From: Punica granatum
Lineage: Eukaryota > Streptophyta > Magnoliopsida > Myrtales > Lythraceae
NCBI RefSeq assembly: GCF_007655135.1
Contig: NC_045129.1
Span: 26,819,391 to 26,883,390 of the forward strand
Length of the DNA stretch: 64,000 nucleotides
Direction of reading: 5' to 3'
Shown: positions 11,250 through 21,876 of the stretch, piece after piece
Layout: each line of letters begins with the position of its first letter
Position numbering within the stretch: position 1 is the stretch's first letter
Notes under the pieces: model-generated
What the model was told of the DNA's origin: nothing
What the model saw: only the letters and a program-made list of their open reading frames with translations
Databases searched by the model: none
Position numbers and translations under genes: made by a program

Positions 11250-11579
11250 TATACGAACCCGAATGTGGACTCTCGTCGGGGCCCGCATGTGCGCTTTTGG
11301 ATCAAGCAGCTTGGGAGTGTCCACCTTCCTAGGGATGCGTGACGGACACGAGTGAGAAGGAGTCGCTACTTATCATTTTACAACCCGAAAGTCAAGGGCC
11401 GATAAGTTACCCGGATGTAGGGGTATGAAACACCTAGTTTTGCTAAGGCATTAGTCTGTGTGGAACTAGAAAGTTCGTGCTCGGGGGTTTATGTAACGTG
11501 CGGGCCTATATCTCGCACGCTCTCTCGGTATTCTGCTTGCTAGGCTTGCATGTTTTAATTATTTATCGCGTGAATTAGG
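11250..11579 (-). mobile_element. Type-A LTR fragment, host of the E4 insertion
   Basis: Minus-strand 3' end of a type-A LTR. The terminus TATACGAACCC is a decayed TGTACGGACCC, followed by the conserved U5 with the 23-nt hairpin (11497-11519), a decayed tetraloop hairpin and a primer-site mimic (11359-11368, 9 of 10). It stops at 11579, where E4 begins; the expected continuation (TTGCACTCGG in intact copies) should lie to the right of E4, outside this window. Confidence 0.8.
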
Positions 11580-11872
11580 TGTGCGCACCCGAATTTTAAT
11601 CTCGTCGGGTTGCACATGCGCGCGCCTACGCAGTGCAGCTTGGGAGTATCCACCTTCCCGGGGATGTGCGACAGACGCATGTAAGAAGGAGTCACCACTT
11701 ATTGTTTACGACTCGAAGGTCGAGAGCCGTTGAGTTGCCTGAGTCTCAGGGTATGGGATACACCTAGTATACGAAGGCAAAGGTCGTACGGAACCAAAAA
11801 TTCTGAATTCGGGGGTTCTATTACGTGCTGGCCTATATCCCGCACGCCCTTTTGATACTCTAGTTTGCTAGG
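11580..11872 (-). mobile_element. E4 3' LTR, piece 1 (U5 end)
   Basis: Starts TGTGCGCACCCG, the reverse of the type-B terminus. It includes the tetraloop hairpin site (11709-11722, closing pair altered), the primer-site mimic GGAGTCACCA (11688-11697) and the 23-nt hairpin (11824-11846). It is interrupted by S1 at 11873 and resumes at 16676. Confidence 0.85.
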
Positions 11873-13619
11873 TGTCAGCACCCCATTTTGGCTCACCAAC
11901 TCAAACAACGATATCAGAAATGGTCTAGACCATGACTTGAGCAGAATACAGAAAAACGGCTCAACAGAGCAGGAAATCACTATTCATCCTCAAGTCAGCA
12001 AAATCAAGCAGATGACATGTACACACGACAGAAGGACTCCAGGGGACCAAAGGGCAACAAAGTGACTAGAGAGCTCAACAATGTCCAAAATCGGCATTTC
12101 CAGTTTACCACATAGATAGTCCTATTTTCCGATAGTTCGCTCGATCATCAGAAGATAGCCAATATTGGACTCCAAAAATCCACTCCAATGCCAAATAGAT
12201 GAAAAGTGTCCCCAAAGGTATTTTGCAAATCATCTGCTCTATACAGAACAACTTTCTGTATACAGACAACTTTTCAGTGGAAGTCCAAAAATGCCGGTTT
12301 CTTGGAGAAAAGTTAATTCCAAATATCAGACGCGGCCATGCCCCACCAGCACATAGAGCATGAACAATGCTTCAGATTGTCTCTCGGAAGTCACACAGAC
12401 ACTTCAAATGACTTCCGAGCGGCAAAACAAGCATACCCCTCTTCGAAAGAGCATAGCCGGAGAGTGATCTGATGGAATTACTGCAAACGAAGTTCACACT
12501 ACATTGCCCTGAAAACTCCAGCGGACATTCGCAATTGGGCAAAACAGACAGCAAAACCCTTCACGGTTTCCCGAGTAACCTCCGAGGAGCACAAAAGGCC
12601 ATTTTCAGTGAAGATCCATATCTGGAGGTCCTCTTTAGGGAAACTTGATGCCGAATGCTTACGTTACACAATGCTAGCCTTCTCAAGGCTCGATGTGGAG
12701 TCGTCGAAATGAATCACACAACTCGTCTAGACCCCCCGAGCAGTGCTTTAAGGGTCTCAGATGCACTTTTCATATCCTTAGAGGCCCAATCTCGGCAAAC
12801 AGAGATCACAGTGATCTCCGGATCGCCCAAGAAACTCAGAAAGCAATCTGAGAAATCCAGTTTCGGCCTCCTAGGACACCTCCTGCTCCATATTTTGCAT
12901 TACCGGCTTAAGGGTCAAGTGCCCACGTAATTTGACAATTTATGTCAAAATGACCGACGTGGGATGCAGATATAAGATATGCTGTCAGAAGTGGGCAACC
13001 TCGCTCTGAATGCATAAAAGGAGCAAAACCGGCTTCCGAGTCTCATACAGACATTTGGCAATTTCTCACGGAAAATGCCAATCTCGGACTCTTTAAACCC
13101 GTTTCCTCGCGTATATTGATAATTCAACATTCGGTTCGAACCACGAGCCTCGAATGGGCGATCAATCGAGACCCCAACTTTTTCCCGGTTTCTCCTCTTC
13201 GGTCGTGGGACCCACGGGCTACCCAAGATGAGTCACCCTATGCTCTAGAAGCTTCTTCTTCCTCTTCAATGCAAGAAGCCAACTTGCCCTCTCTTAGCCA
13301 AAATATCTTGGAGAGGTTGAAGACAACACTCAATGATCATCAAAGCTTCTTGGCTCTTCTTCATCAAGATTGCATGGTCTACATTCATCCTCATCTCCTT
13401 GTCATCTTCTCCATGCAACTTGCTTCCTCTTAGGAAAATATCAAGTCTACAATTTGAAGACAACACTCCATCTTCATCAATGCTCATCAATGCTCCAATC
13501 TCTTCTTCATTAATGCAAACGAAGAGGATGAGGCTTGAGATTTTCTTAATCAAACCGAAATTTGCTAAGCATGGGGGTTAAAAGCACTTGCTTTTGCTAA
13601 TTGTGTCATTAGCTTTGCC

Positions 13620-13626
13620 TATAAAT
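13620..13626 (+). promoter_or_regulatory. TATA box of S1
   Basis: CCTATAAATGGCC, followed about 30 bases downstream by a CT-rich segment (CACTTCTCCTCTTACACACTC) suited to a plant transcription start. The same block is found in S2 (40280), both E3 LTRs (36411-36417 and 46677-46683, minus strand) and E2 (19514). Function is inferred from conservation and position. Confidence 0.7.
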
Positions 13627-13798
13627 GGCCTAAAAGTGATTAAGATAATCACTTCTCCTCTTACACACTCTCTTCAACCTTTCTCCTTCAAGAAATCCTC
13701 TCAAACTCCATAGCCAATTTCACTCAAGAACCAGAAAACTTCAGCACTTAGAAGGAAGAGAAAAGAGAATCGAAAAGATCCAAAGAGAGCCTTGAGTT

Positions 13799-13836
13799 CT
13801 TAAGTCAGAAGCCGATGTTCATCATCCCGACTTAAG
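13799..13836 (+). other. Leader stem-loop of S1
   Basis: Inverted repeat CTTAAGTC...GACTTAAG enclosing GATGTTCATC, which can itself pair. It lies about 180 bases downstream of the TATA box, so it would be in the transcript. Equivalent structures are at 36203-36239, 40437-40463 and 46479-46516. Confidence 0.65.
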
Positions 13837-13983
13837 CTCAAAATTTCTCAAACTTCATATCCCACTCATTTTGGACCCATGGAGTTCATTGGTGAAGTTG
13901 GTTTTTCCATTTGAAGTCTTTAAATTATTGTTTCAGGTCATTTAGAGCATTTCGGGTGAAGAATCGTCACTCTCGGGTGAATA

Positions 13984-14190
13984 GTGACTCGCTCGCGCGC
14001 CCCTCGCGCACGCCCGCGCGCGCCGCGCACCCGCGCGCCCCTCGCGCACGCCTGCACGCACGCCCGCCCGCCCGCGCGCCCCGCGCGCACGCCTGCACGC
14101 CCGCGCCCTGCGCGCGCCCGCGCATGCCCGCGCGCCCCGCGCGCACGCCTGCACGCCCGGGCGCCTGCCCGCGCCCCGCGCACTTCGTGC
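13984..14190 (+). repeat. GC-rich minisatellite in S1
   Basis: Imperfect repeats of GCCCGCGCGC and CACGCCTGCACGC, almost pure G and C with very dense CpG, in an otherwise AT-rich LTR. The long Ala/Arg/Pro open frames across it are composition artefacts. The two E3 LTRs carry shorter GC-rich versions at the same place (35935-36060 and 46245-46325). Confidence 0.8.
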
Positions 14191-16393
14191 GCCTCCCGTG
14201 CATTCCAGCCGTACTCCCCATGCACCTAGCTCCCCGAACGTGCATCCTTTGCACCCGAGCATCCTTCCAAGCGTTCAACCGAGTCACCCGACTCTCGAAC
14301 ACTTCCCTGACTCTTTCCTCGTATCCCGAGGAGTTAGGGCTTTTTATATTTTTGCATGGCTATGGAGTATTATGGTATTTTATGCATACTTAACTTGCAA
14401 GACTTCACTTTTATGCAATTTTATGTTATATTATGCATGTGTATTACCTTATAACTTGCTAGCATGTCGGAAAAAGGTTTGGATTGTTGTTTGGAAGACC
14501 ATCCCGACCCGGAAATGGCAAGTGAGCTCACGGCCAAGTCTCTAAATGGGATGGCCGAGACTTGAGTTGCTTTTTTCGGGTTAAGATTGGTCTCCTTAGC
14601 CCGATCCAAGTTATTTTCCGAGTTTATTTTATTATTCTTGCATGCATGAAGCCGGTATTATTTTATCGATTCCTTAAATAACATGTTTGTGAATGTTTGC
14701 ATGTTTAAATGAGTTAATCAAATCATGGTAATACCGGCTTTTGTCAAAAACGTGTTTTTCATCATGTTTGATGTTTGAGCATGCGAAAAATGATTAAACC
14801 AAGACAAGGAAATTATTTGTGATTTGAATCGAGCCATGAGAGTATTCGGCCATCTTTGACAAGGTGAAGCCGAGGGCTTCTTGGCCTTTTTGGATCAAGA
14901 ATGATTTCCTTATTTCGAGTTTAATTCATTTCTCGGATTGTACGAAATTGTAATTTTGATATTTCCACGATTCCCATGTTAAAACATCGTTTACATGTCT
15001 TTTCAAAACAAAGCGTGCATGGATTCGGGTATCGTTGACTCATTCGGGTCCATTCGGTTACGAGGGTAGTTTCGGTCATTGGACCAAATATCCTCGATCC
15101 TTACGGATTCATTTTGGTCGTCGAATCACGAATCGTTTTCATAATTAATGCATTCGGCAATAACCTTAAGCATTAATTCCACAAACGGGTTAATCGGGAC
15201 GATCACATGATTAAACCCACTTCACACTGATAAAGTTTACACGAATTGGCCATTAACTGATAACTCGCATCGATGAGTTGTCAAATGACGTTGGTGCCCT
15301 TTTGCAAACTTATCAATTTCAAAACTCGAAACGCGCGGTCCGATGTAGCATGGACGTCTGAAAAGGGCTTCTGTGTCTCAACTTGAGGTTTTACCTGATT
15401 CCAGGTAGCTCAGGTCAGGATACAAAAGATCTTTCTAGATCACTTCCGTGCAGATCGACCGGTTCTTTGGCTTTTTCGGGGTTCTTGCACAACCCTAGAC
15501 GATCTAGGGTTAGGAGGAATTCTAGATTCCAAATCTAGAGTCAAAACACAAGTTTGGTTAATTCAGTGGTAATTCAGTGTCACAACACCGAATCACTGTA
15601 AAAACAATCCACACACTCGAAACTTGACTACGGACACCCGATATGTCAGGTTCTCAAACCAAAGCCGAATGCTAAAACATTGACACGCATTTGTTTGTCT
15701 AGGGTAGGATTTGCATGTCAAAATACCCCGGATCAATAAACTTGTTAATCCATGTACATTCGGTGAATACAAACATATTGTCTGTCATTTATCTGCTGCT
15801 TGTTATCTTTCCGCACCTGTTTGCCATGCGGGTCGAGCCTGATCCTTAGGCCGAACAATATTAGGGTCCAACGCCCTAATCAATACTCACAGGGTCCAAC
15901 GCCCTATTCAGTGAGAGCGTGCATGGAATTTCAGTTCTTCGGTCTTTTCCCTAAACACACGGTGAGTTAGAGCGGAATAATAACCGAACGCGAGTCGACT
16001 GGAATTCAACCCTTTTGTAATTTGTATTTATTGTTTTCGAGAGCATTGTAAGGATTTTATTTTGTACATTTATTCTGTAAGAATTCGAGTCGGTGAGCGA
16101 ATGGTCCGAGAGTCGAATTAATCGAATCGGTCTAATGCTTGCCCAGATACAAGTAAATCCAAGAACTCGCGGTTCTGGTTCACGCAGGGATTCAACCTCC
16201 ATGGTTCGATGAACTGTAACGCAAGATTGTGAACCAACTCCCCGACATACGGGTTTACTTCTCTCTCGGCTTCTCAACCGACATCGTTTGGTTCACCGAA
16301 TCTCCGGTGTCAAAACGTGCGAACCGAGTGCAACTTAATTCATGCGGTAAATCATAAAACATGCAAGCCTAGCAAACTAGAGTACCGAAAGGG

Positions 16394-16670
16394 CGTGCGG
16401 GATATAGGCCCGCACGTAACATGAACCCCCGAACTCGGACTTTCCGGTTCCGCACAGATCAATGCCTTAACAACAAATTAGGTGTTCCATACCCCTAGAC
16501 CCGGGTAACTTATCCGCCCTCGACCTTCGGGTCGTAAAATGATAAGTGGCGACTCCTTCTCTCACGCGTGTCCGTCACGCGTCCCCACGGGAAGGTGGAC
16601 ACTCCCAAGCCGCGCGATCCAAAAGCGCGCAATGCGGGCTCCGATGAGAGTCCACATTTGGGTCCGTACA
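16394..16670 (+). other. U5 structured segment of S1
   Basis: A perfect 8-bp hairpin at 16394-16416 (stem CGTGCGGG, loop ATATAGG, stem CCCGCACG). A perfect CGACC-TTCG-GGTCG tetraloop hairpin at 16521-16534. A primer-core copy TGGCGACTCC at 16547-16556. The terminal part runs to the LTR end. Confidence 0.75.
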
Positions 16671-16675
16671 CTAGG

Positions 16676-17940
16676 CTTACCATTTATTATTTATTTACCG
16701 CATGGATTAGGTTGCACTCTCTTTGCCTTTTTGACATTGTAAATTCGGTGAAATGATCGCTTCGGGCCAAGGCCCCAAAAGAAGAGTAGGCTTGCATCTT
16801 GAGGAATCGATTCACTATCTTCGTGTTACAGTTCGTCAAACCGTGGTGGTCGATTCCCTGTGCGAACCAAGATTGCGACTGTTCGGGCTTACTCATCTCT
16901 AGGTAGCAATAGACCGACTTGATCGGTTCGACACTCGGACCTCTCGCTCGCCGATCAGGGATCCTTACAAATGAACGAATAAATGCAAACGAAATCCTTA
17001 CAATGTACACTCGAATAATTACAAAGTACAACTGAATAAAGTAAATATTGGGCCAATATTCCGCTCCGGCTTACCGTAAGATTTTGTAATGACCGACAAA
17101 CAAATTAAAGCAACGCTGGCTCAAGGAGCCGGGGGTCGGGTCCGACCAGACCAATGGGCGACGCGAGAATCAGTCGCGTCTCATGATGACCATTGGACCG
17201 TTCGAGCTCCCGGGTGATGTCTAATCGCGATTCAAACACCCGATCCGAGTCGTCTTCTACATAGACATTACTCGGAGTAGAGTTGTGACTCGGGGCTAGA
17301 TCCCATTCCGTACTCGGGTTGCGCGCGCTCGATGTACATGGGGGTGTTGGGCCCCGTGGTCAATTTTGGGGTGTTAGACCCCGTGGTAAGCGTGACCTAT
17401 GGGTTTGGGTTTGAACCGCGACAAATCAGCAAGCAACAACAGAAAACAGAGAAAAACTAATAGAAACAGATGAAAACAGATAGAAACTAATAAATACAGA
17501 CAAGTTGTGTATTAAGCCGAATTTACGTGATTTAATCAGTTATTAACCGGAGTTAATTGGCAAACAATTTATCTAACCCAGGTAAGTAGAAGAACATGCT
17601 AGGATACAGTGCTAGGCCAATTATACATGTGTGCATTGATTTTAAGACTTAGTTCTGTATGTGGTATTGCGGTTTCACTGAATATGCTAAGCTCGTATTT
17701 TGACTCTAGATTTGGAACCTAGCATTCCTCCTAGCCATTATCTAATGTTTGATTTGGTCAAGTGAATGATTAATCTGGTATTATGTATTTTGCAACATAA
17801 ATAACAACGCTAACCACTGAATCTACGATAAGACGATAGAAACATCGAAAGTGGATGAAATGGGCCATGCGAATGAAACTTGAATCCGAACGGATTGCCT
17901 CTCTTTACCCACAGATCAAGGTGTTTCATTCTCCTTAACA
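16676..17940 (-). mobile_element. E4 3' LTR, piece 2
   Basis: Continues the type-B LTR after S1 and is nearly collinear with 57965-59255 of E4's other LTR. It contains no gene. It ends at 17940; the CCTAG duplicated by E3 follows at 17941-17945, and the sequence resumes at 48282. Confidence 0.88.
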
Positions 17941-17945
17941 CCTAG

Positions 17946-18087
17946 TGTACGGACCCGAATGTAAACTCTCGTCGGGGCCCGCATCCCGCTCTTTTGGATC
18001 GCGCGGCTTGGGAGTGTCCACCTTCCTGTGGGGACACGTGACGGACACGCGTGAAAGAAGGAGTCACCACTTATCATTTTGCAACCC
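17946..18087 (-). mobile_element. E3 3' LTR, U5 end
   Basis: Type-A terminus with the primer-site mimic GGAGTCACCA at 18060-18069. E2 inserted right inside the tetraloop hairpin site (after TTGCAACCC). About 0.7 kb of this LTR that should follow is missing on the far side of E2. Confidence 0.85.
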
Positions 18088-19513
18088 TGTCAGCACCCCA
18101 TTTTGGCCCACCGGCTCCCGACACGAGAACTCCCGGCTGAAGCTCGGATTACTATTCATGACCCGACAATTGGAGGTGAACGCGCGGACGTGGGAGCATG
18201 GACTACAGAAAGGAAGCAGGGTCCTCCAAAAGGCTCAGAAGAGCAATAAAAAAAGCAGATAAACAACGAGCCCCGCAGCAACAGAAGCTGGCACTGTGAC
18301 ACTATTCATCACCGGATCACCGAAGTGTCAGAAGGTATCCAATAGGGGACTCTAAAAATCCCTCTTGGTGCCAAAATGACCAACGGCACATCCGGGCGCA
18401 TTTAAGGAGCATCCCGCTTGAGCCGAGGCATCCCGAACATTCACAGACGCCTTCCTAACAGGGCTCCCGGGGCGCCCGATCCACGAACGAGCAAGCGACG
18501 GTCGGAAACAGGCCTATACATGCCCCAGGACCATCAAGGCCATGGAACAAGTTTCAGATTGCCTTTCGAAATTCGGCTTGGTCTCCCGAGTAGGTCCCGA
18601 CCCGGGAAATGGGCCCTTTTTTAAAGAGTCTAATGCTCAGGGCTTATTCGGTGGAAAGTTGACGTTCGAGCTTTGCACCACCCACTCCCAACAAACCCTG
18701 GGGTCCAGGAAATAATGTTGGCTCGGACTAAGCGGAGCATGCCGACCTCCTGAGTGACGTTTCAATGGTCACGAACGCCTCTCGGCAAGTCTTCGGTGCA
18801 CGTTCTCGACAAACTGAGACCATAGCGGTGTCCGAAAGCCTCGGAGCATTCAGGAAGCACTGAGAGAACCCCAGTCACGGATCCCTAGGTCACCTCCGGC
18901 TAATGGTTTTCGGTCAGAGATGCCGTGCCAACGGTGCCGCATGAGATGAAAAGCACACTGAGGCGGACGATACAATGCATGCAGGAGCGATTGAACAACG
19001 GGGACGAACAACCTCGCCTCGATCATCCAAACAGGGCAAAACCGCCTCTCTAGGTGCCAAATCACCCGAACATTCGTTCACATGAAGTATGGTGATATTG
19101 GTCTCATTTAAATTCCCTTCTTGCAAGCATTCCAAATTCATCAAATAATCGGACCTCCGAGATCGGACACGCGATCAATCGAGCGTCGAGTTTCTCCCGG
19201 CTTTCCTCCTATTCAAATGGGACCCACAGCTCAGCCAAGCCAAGCCTCCAAGCCACGGCTCGAACCCACAGCCACTGCTCAAACCCATGGCCTCAGCTTG
19301 ACCGCCCCAAGCCACGGCTCAACCCCTCATGGCCGGCGGCTCCAACCCATCCCCTCTTCCCTCCACCACACAATTCAAATATCTTCTCACACGCACTCAC
19401 ATCCATCACCTCCCATCAACTTCCCCCATCCGAATCTCCCTCCAAATTCAGCAGCCCACATAAGCTCCCCCTAACCCCATTTAACTTTGCTTAATTGCAT
19501 CATTCGAGCCTCC

Positions 19514-19518
19514 TATAA
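19514..19518 (+). promoter_or_regulatory. TATA box of E2 5' LTR
   Basis: CCTATAAGTTCC, followed by CT-rich leader sequence (CACTTCTTCATTCTCACTC), matching the promoter block of the type-A LTRs. Confidence 0.65.
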
Positions 19519-21050
19519 GTTCCCTAGCATCATTAACTCTAATCACTTCTTCATTCTCACTCTCTCTCAAGCCAACTTCTCTCTAAAATCCTCTCAAACC
19601 CCAGCCCTCTTCCTCATTTCGTCCAACCCATCCCAAGGCCGAAACCGGCCAAAACCGACGGAAAACCACTTGGTATTCCGAGCACCGCCCGACCCGACTT
19701 AAGCCAAACACAACCAAACTTCATATCCTACATATTTCCCACCCTCTAAGTCCATTCTCGAGCTCAGATTTTCCATTTGAAGCCCTCATCATCACATTCC
19801 AGCCGCGAGGACCATCGGGTCCTAAGAACTCCCCGCCGGGTGCATCCAACTTCTACAACGTGCCATTTCTTCCCACGACTTCGGCGAGTCGTGCCATCAC
19901 GTTCAAAGGGTTCCTCATAACCCCCACTCTCCCTCGTGAAGAGGTGGCCATGGTCCGAGAGCCCTTCAACCGTGCACAAGTTTGGCTAATTCGGTGAAAC
20001 CATAGTGACACATCACTGAATAAAGTTTTAAAACAAATCCACACATTTAATTGGCCTAGAACCACATCCCAGCCCACCTCTTTGTTGGCCTAGGTTAGAT
20101 ACATTGTTTGCTAATCAACCCCGGTTAATAACTGATTAAATCACGTACACTCGACTTAATATACAACTTGTTTGTATTTATCTATATTTGTCAGTTGTTG
20201 TCTGTTTTTCATCAATTTTATTAGTTTTCTCCTGTTTTCCACTTCCTTTTGCTGATTTGTTGCGGTTCGGGTCCGAGTCCATAGGTTACGTGTTGCACGG
20301 GGCCCAACGCCCCAAATCACCGAACACGAGGTCCAACGCCTCTTAATTCACTAAATGCGTGCAACCCGAGTGCGGAATGGGATCTAGCCTCGAGTCACCA
20401 TCACACTCCAAATGTGACCTATGTTGAAGGTAATTTGGATTGGATGTGTGAAACGTATTTAGATATCACCCGGGAGCTCGATCGGCCCAACGGTTACAGT
20501 GAGAACTAATTGGTTCTCCTGCAAACCATCGTTTCGATTGGACCCGACCCCCGGCTCCTTGAGCCCGCGTTGCCTTAATTTATTTATCGGACATTTAAAA
20601 CACATGGTGAGGCGGAGTGGAATATTGGCCCAATGCAAACCGATCAGGATCCATTTACTTATTCAGTTATACTTTGTAATTATTTGAGAGAACATTGCGA
20701 GGATTTTATTTGTACATTCACTCATTCATTTGTAAGGATCCCCGATCGGCGAGCGAGAAGTCCGAGTGTCGAACTAGTCAAGTCGGTCCATTGTTACCAA
20801 GAGATGAGTAAGCTCGAACACTCGTGGTCTCAGTTTGCGCAGGGAATCGACCATCACGGTTCGATGAACTGTAACGCTAAGATAGTGAAGCGATTCCTCG
20901 ACGCACAAGCCTACTCATCTTTCGAATTATTGGCCCAACTTGATCAATTCATCGACTTTACAGTGTCAAAACGGGCGAGTCAAGTGCAACCCTAAATCAC
21001 GCGGTAAATAAATAAAACGGCAAGCCTAGCAAACTAGAGTACCGAAAGGG

Positions 21051-21254
21051 CGTACGGGATATAGGCCCGCATGTAATAGAACCCCCGAATTCGGAATTTT
21101 CGGTTCAGTACGACTATTGCCTTAGTATTTAGCTGTACCTCGTACCCAACAGCCCTCGACCTACGGGTCGTAAACAGTGAGTAGCGACTCCCTAGCCGCG
21201 TTGCGTAGGCTTTGTGCATGTGTGCCCCGACAAGATGAAATTCGGGGGCACACA
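21051..21254 (+). other. U5 structured segment of E2
   Basis: A 23-nt hairpin at 21051-21073 with weakened outer pairs. A hairpin CGACC-TACG-GGTCG at 21157-21170 keeps the UNCG pattern in the loop. A primer-core copy TAGCGACTCC is at 21182-21191 (one mismatch). A near-perfect terminal stem, TGTGTGCCCCGA...TTCGGGGGCACACA, ends exactly at the LTR edge. Confidence 0.7.
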
Positions 21255-21257
21255 GCT

Positions 21258-21276
21258 TGGCGACTCCACTGGGGAC
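21258..21276 (+). promoter_or_regulatory. Primer binding site of E2
   Basis: TGGCGACTCCACTGGGGAC, three bases after the LTR end. The TGG start pairs with tRNA CCA. The sequence fits the 3' end of a plant tRNA-Arg, the primer reported for Ogre elements; that match is from memory, not a search. Confidence 0.85.
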
Positions 21277-21876
21277 ATCTAGAGGGTTCGGGCTCGATTC
21301 CGTTTGCTTGCTTGCATGTTTATTTATCGCTTTTCGTACATTTATTTTTAAGCACATTTATTTCTCGCATTTACTTTACGCATTTTCATCGCATCATTCT
21401 AGCGGGTTTCTAGGTACCTTGTCCGAAATCTCACGGGCGCCAAAGATAGGAAGCTAGGTTAGTCAGAGGTTCCGAGTAAGGGAACGGATCGAGTCCGCTA
21501 TGCCACCGAACTGGCCACCAAAGATCCTCGCTCGATTTCAAGGAATTCACACCCTTGTATCGGGAGCCCCCTTCCCTAGTTAGCGGTTTTCCCAATAGCA
21601 CCGGAAACCATGCATACACAGGGACCGTCATGCTGGACCAATCTTTGCCTCCACACCGCCAACCGACCCCAAAGTCAATTAGTTGAGTCGGCCCGTAGTT
21701 TTTTTTTAGGATGGGCTTTTTGTTGTTTTCTTTGAGAAAGAGTGATGTATACTGTAAGGAACACGGTTATAGTTTATCTTTCCGCACTGCATGCATTATT
21801 TCCAAAAACGGCTTAGGACATTGCATTGGTTTGATTTTTAAGACGTCGAGTCGACATCTCCTCCATTTAGGTAAGG
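21277..21876 (+). other. E2 leader before ORF1
   Basis: Non-coding leader. Its first ~300 bases match the E4 leader on the minus strand (57361-57650) and part of E3's. No conserved open frame. Confidence 0.7.

Larger units (their letters stand above)
11873..16670 (+). mobile_element. Solo LTR S1, type A, 4.8 kb
   Basis: Begins TGTCAGCACCCCATTTTGG and ends GGTCCGTACA, with the perfect target duplication CTAGG at 11868-11872 and 16671-16675. It has no primer site, coding region or polypurine tract inside, so it is a solo LTR. Order within: U3 (11873-13600), TATA at 13620, leader hairpin 13799-13836, GC-rich minisatellite 13984-14190, a long AT-rich R/U5 part, and the structured U5 end from 16394. 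An extra ~230 bases present in S2 near 42430-42665 is absent here. Confidence 0.95.
18088..21254 (+). mobile_element. E2 5' LTR
   Basis: TGTCAGCACCCCATTTTGG to GCACACA, 3,167 bases. The first 950 bases match the 3' LTR. From about 19990 to 21100 it is the reverse-complement counterpart of E4's LTR (57950-59100), so both elements carry type-B LTRs. Confidence 0.9.

Noticed and set aside
13938..14393. Several overlapping open frames of 81-160 codons on both strands
   Set aside because: They exist only because the GC minisatellite lacks stop codons; products are Ala/Arg/Pro runs and are not kept in other LTR copies.
11873..16670. S1 as a complete element rather than a solo LTR
   Set aside because: No primer site, coding domain or polypurine tract inside, and its length and order match S2 and the E3 LTRs end to end.
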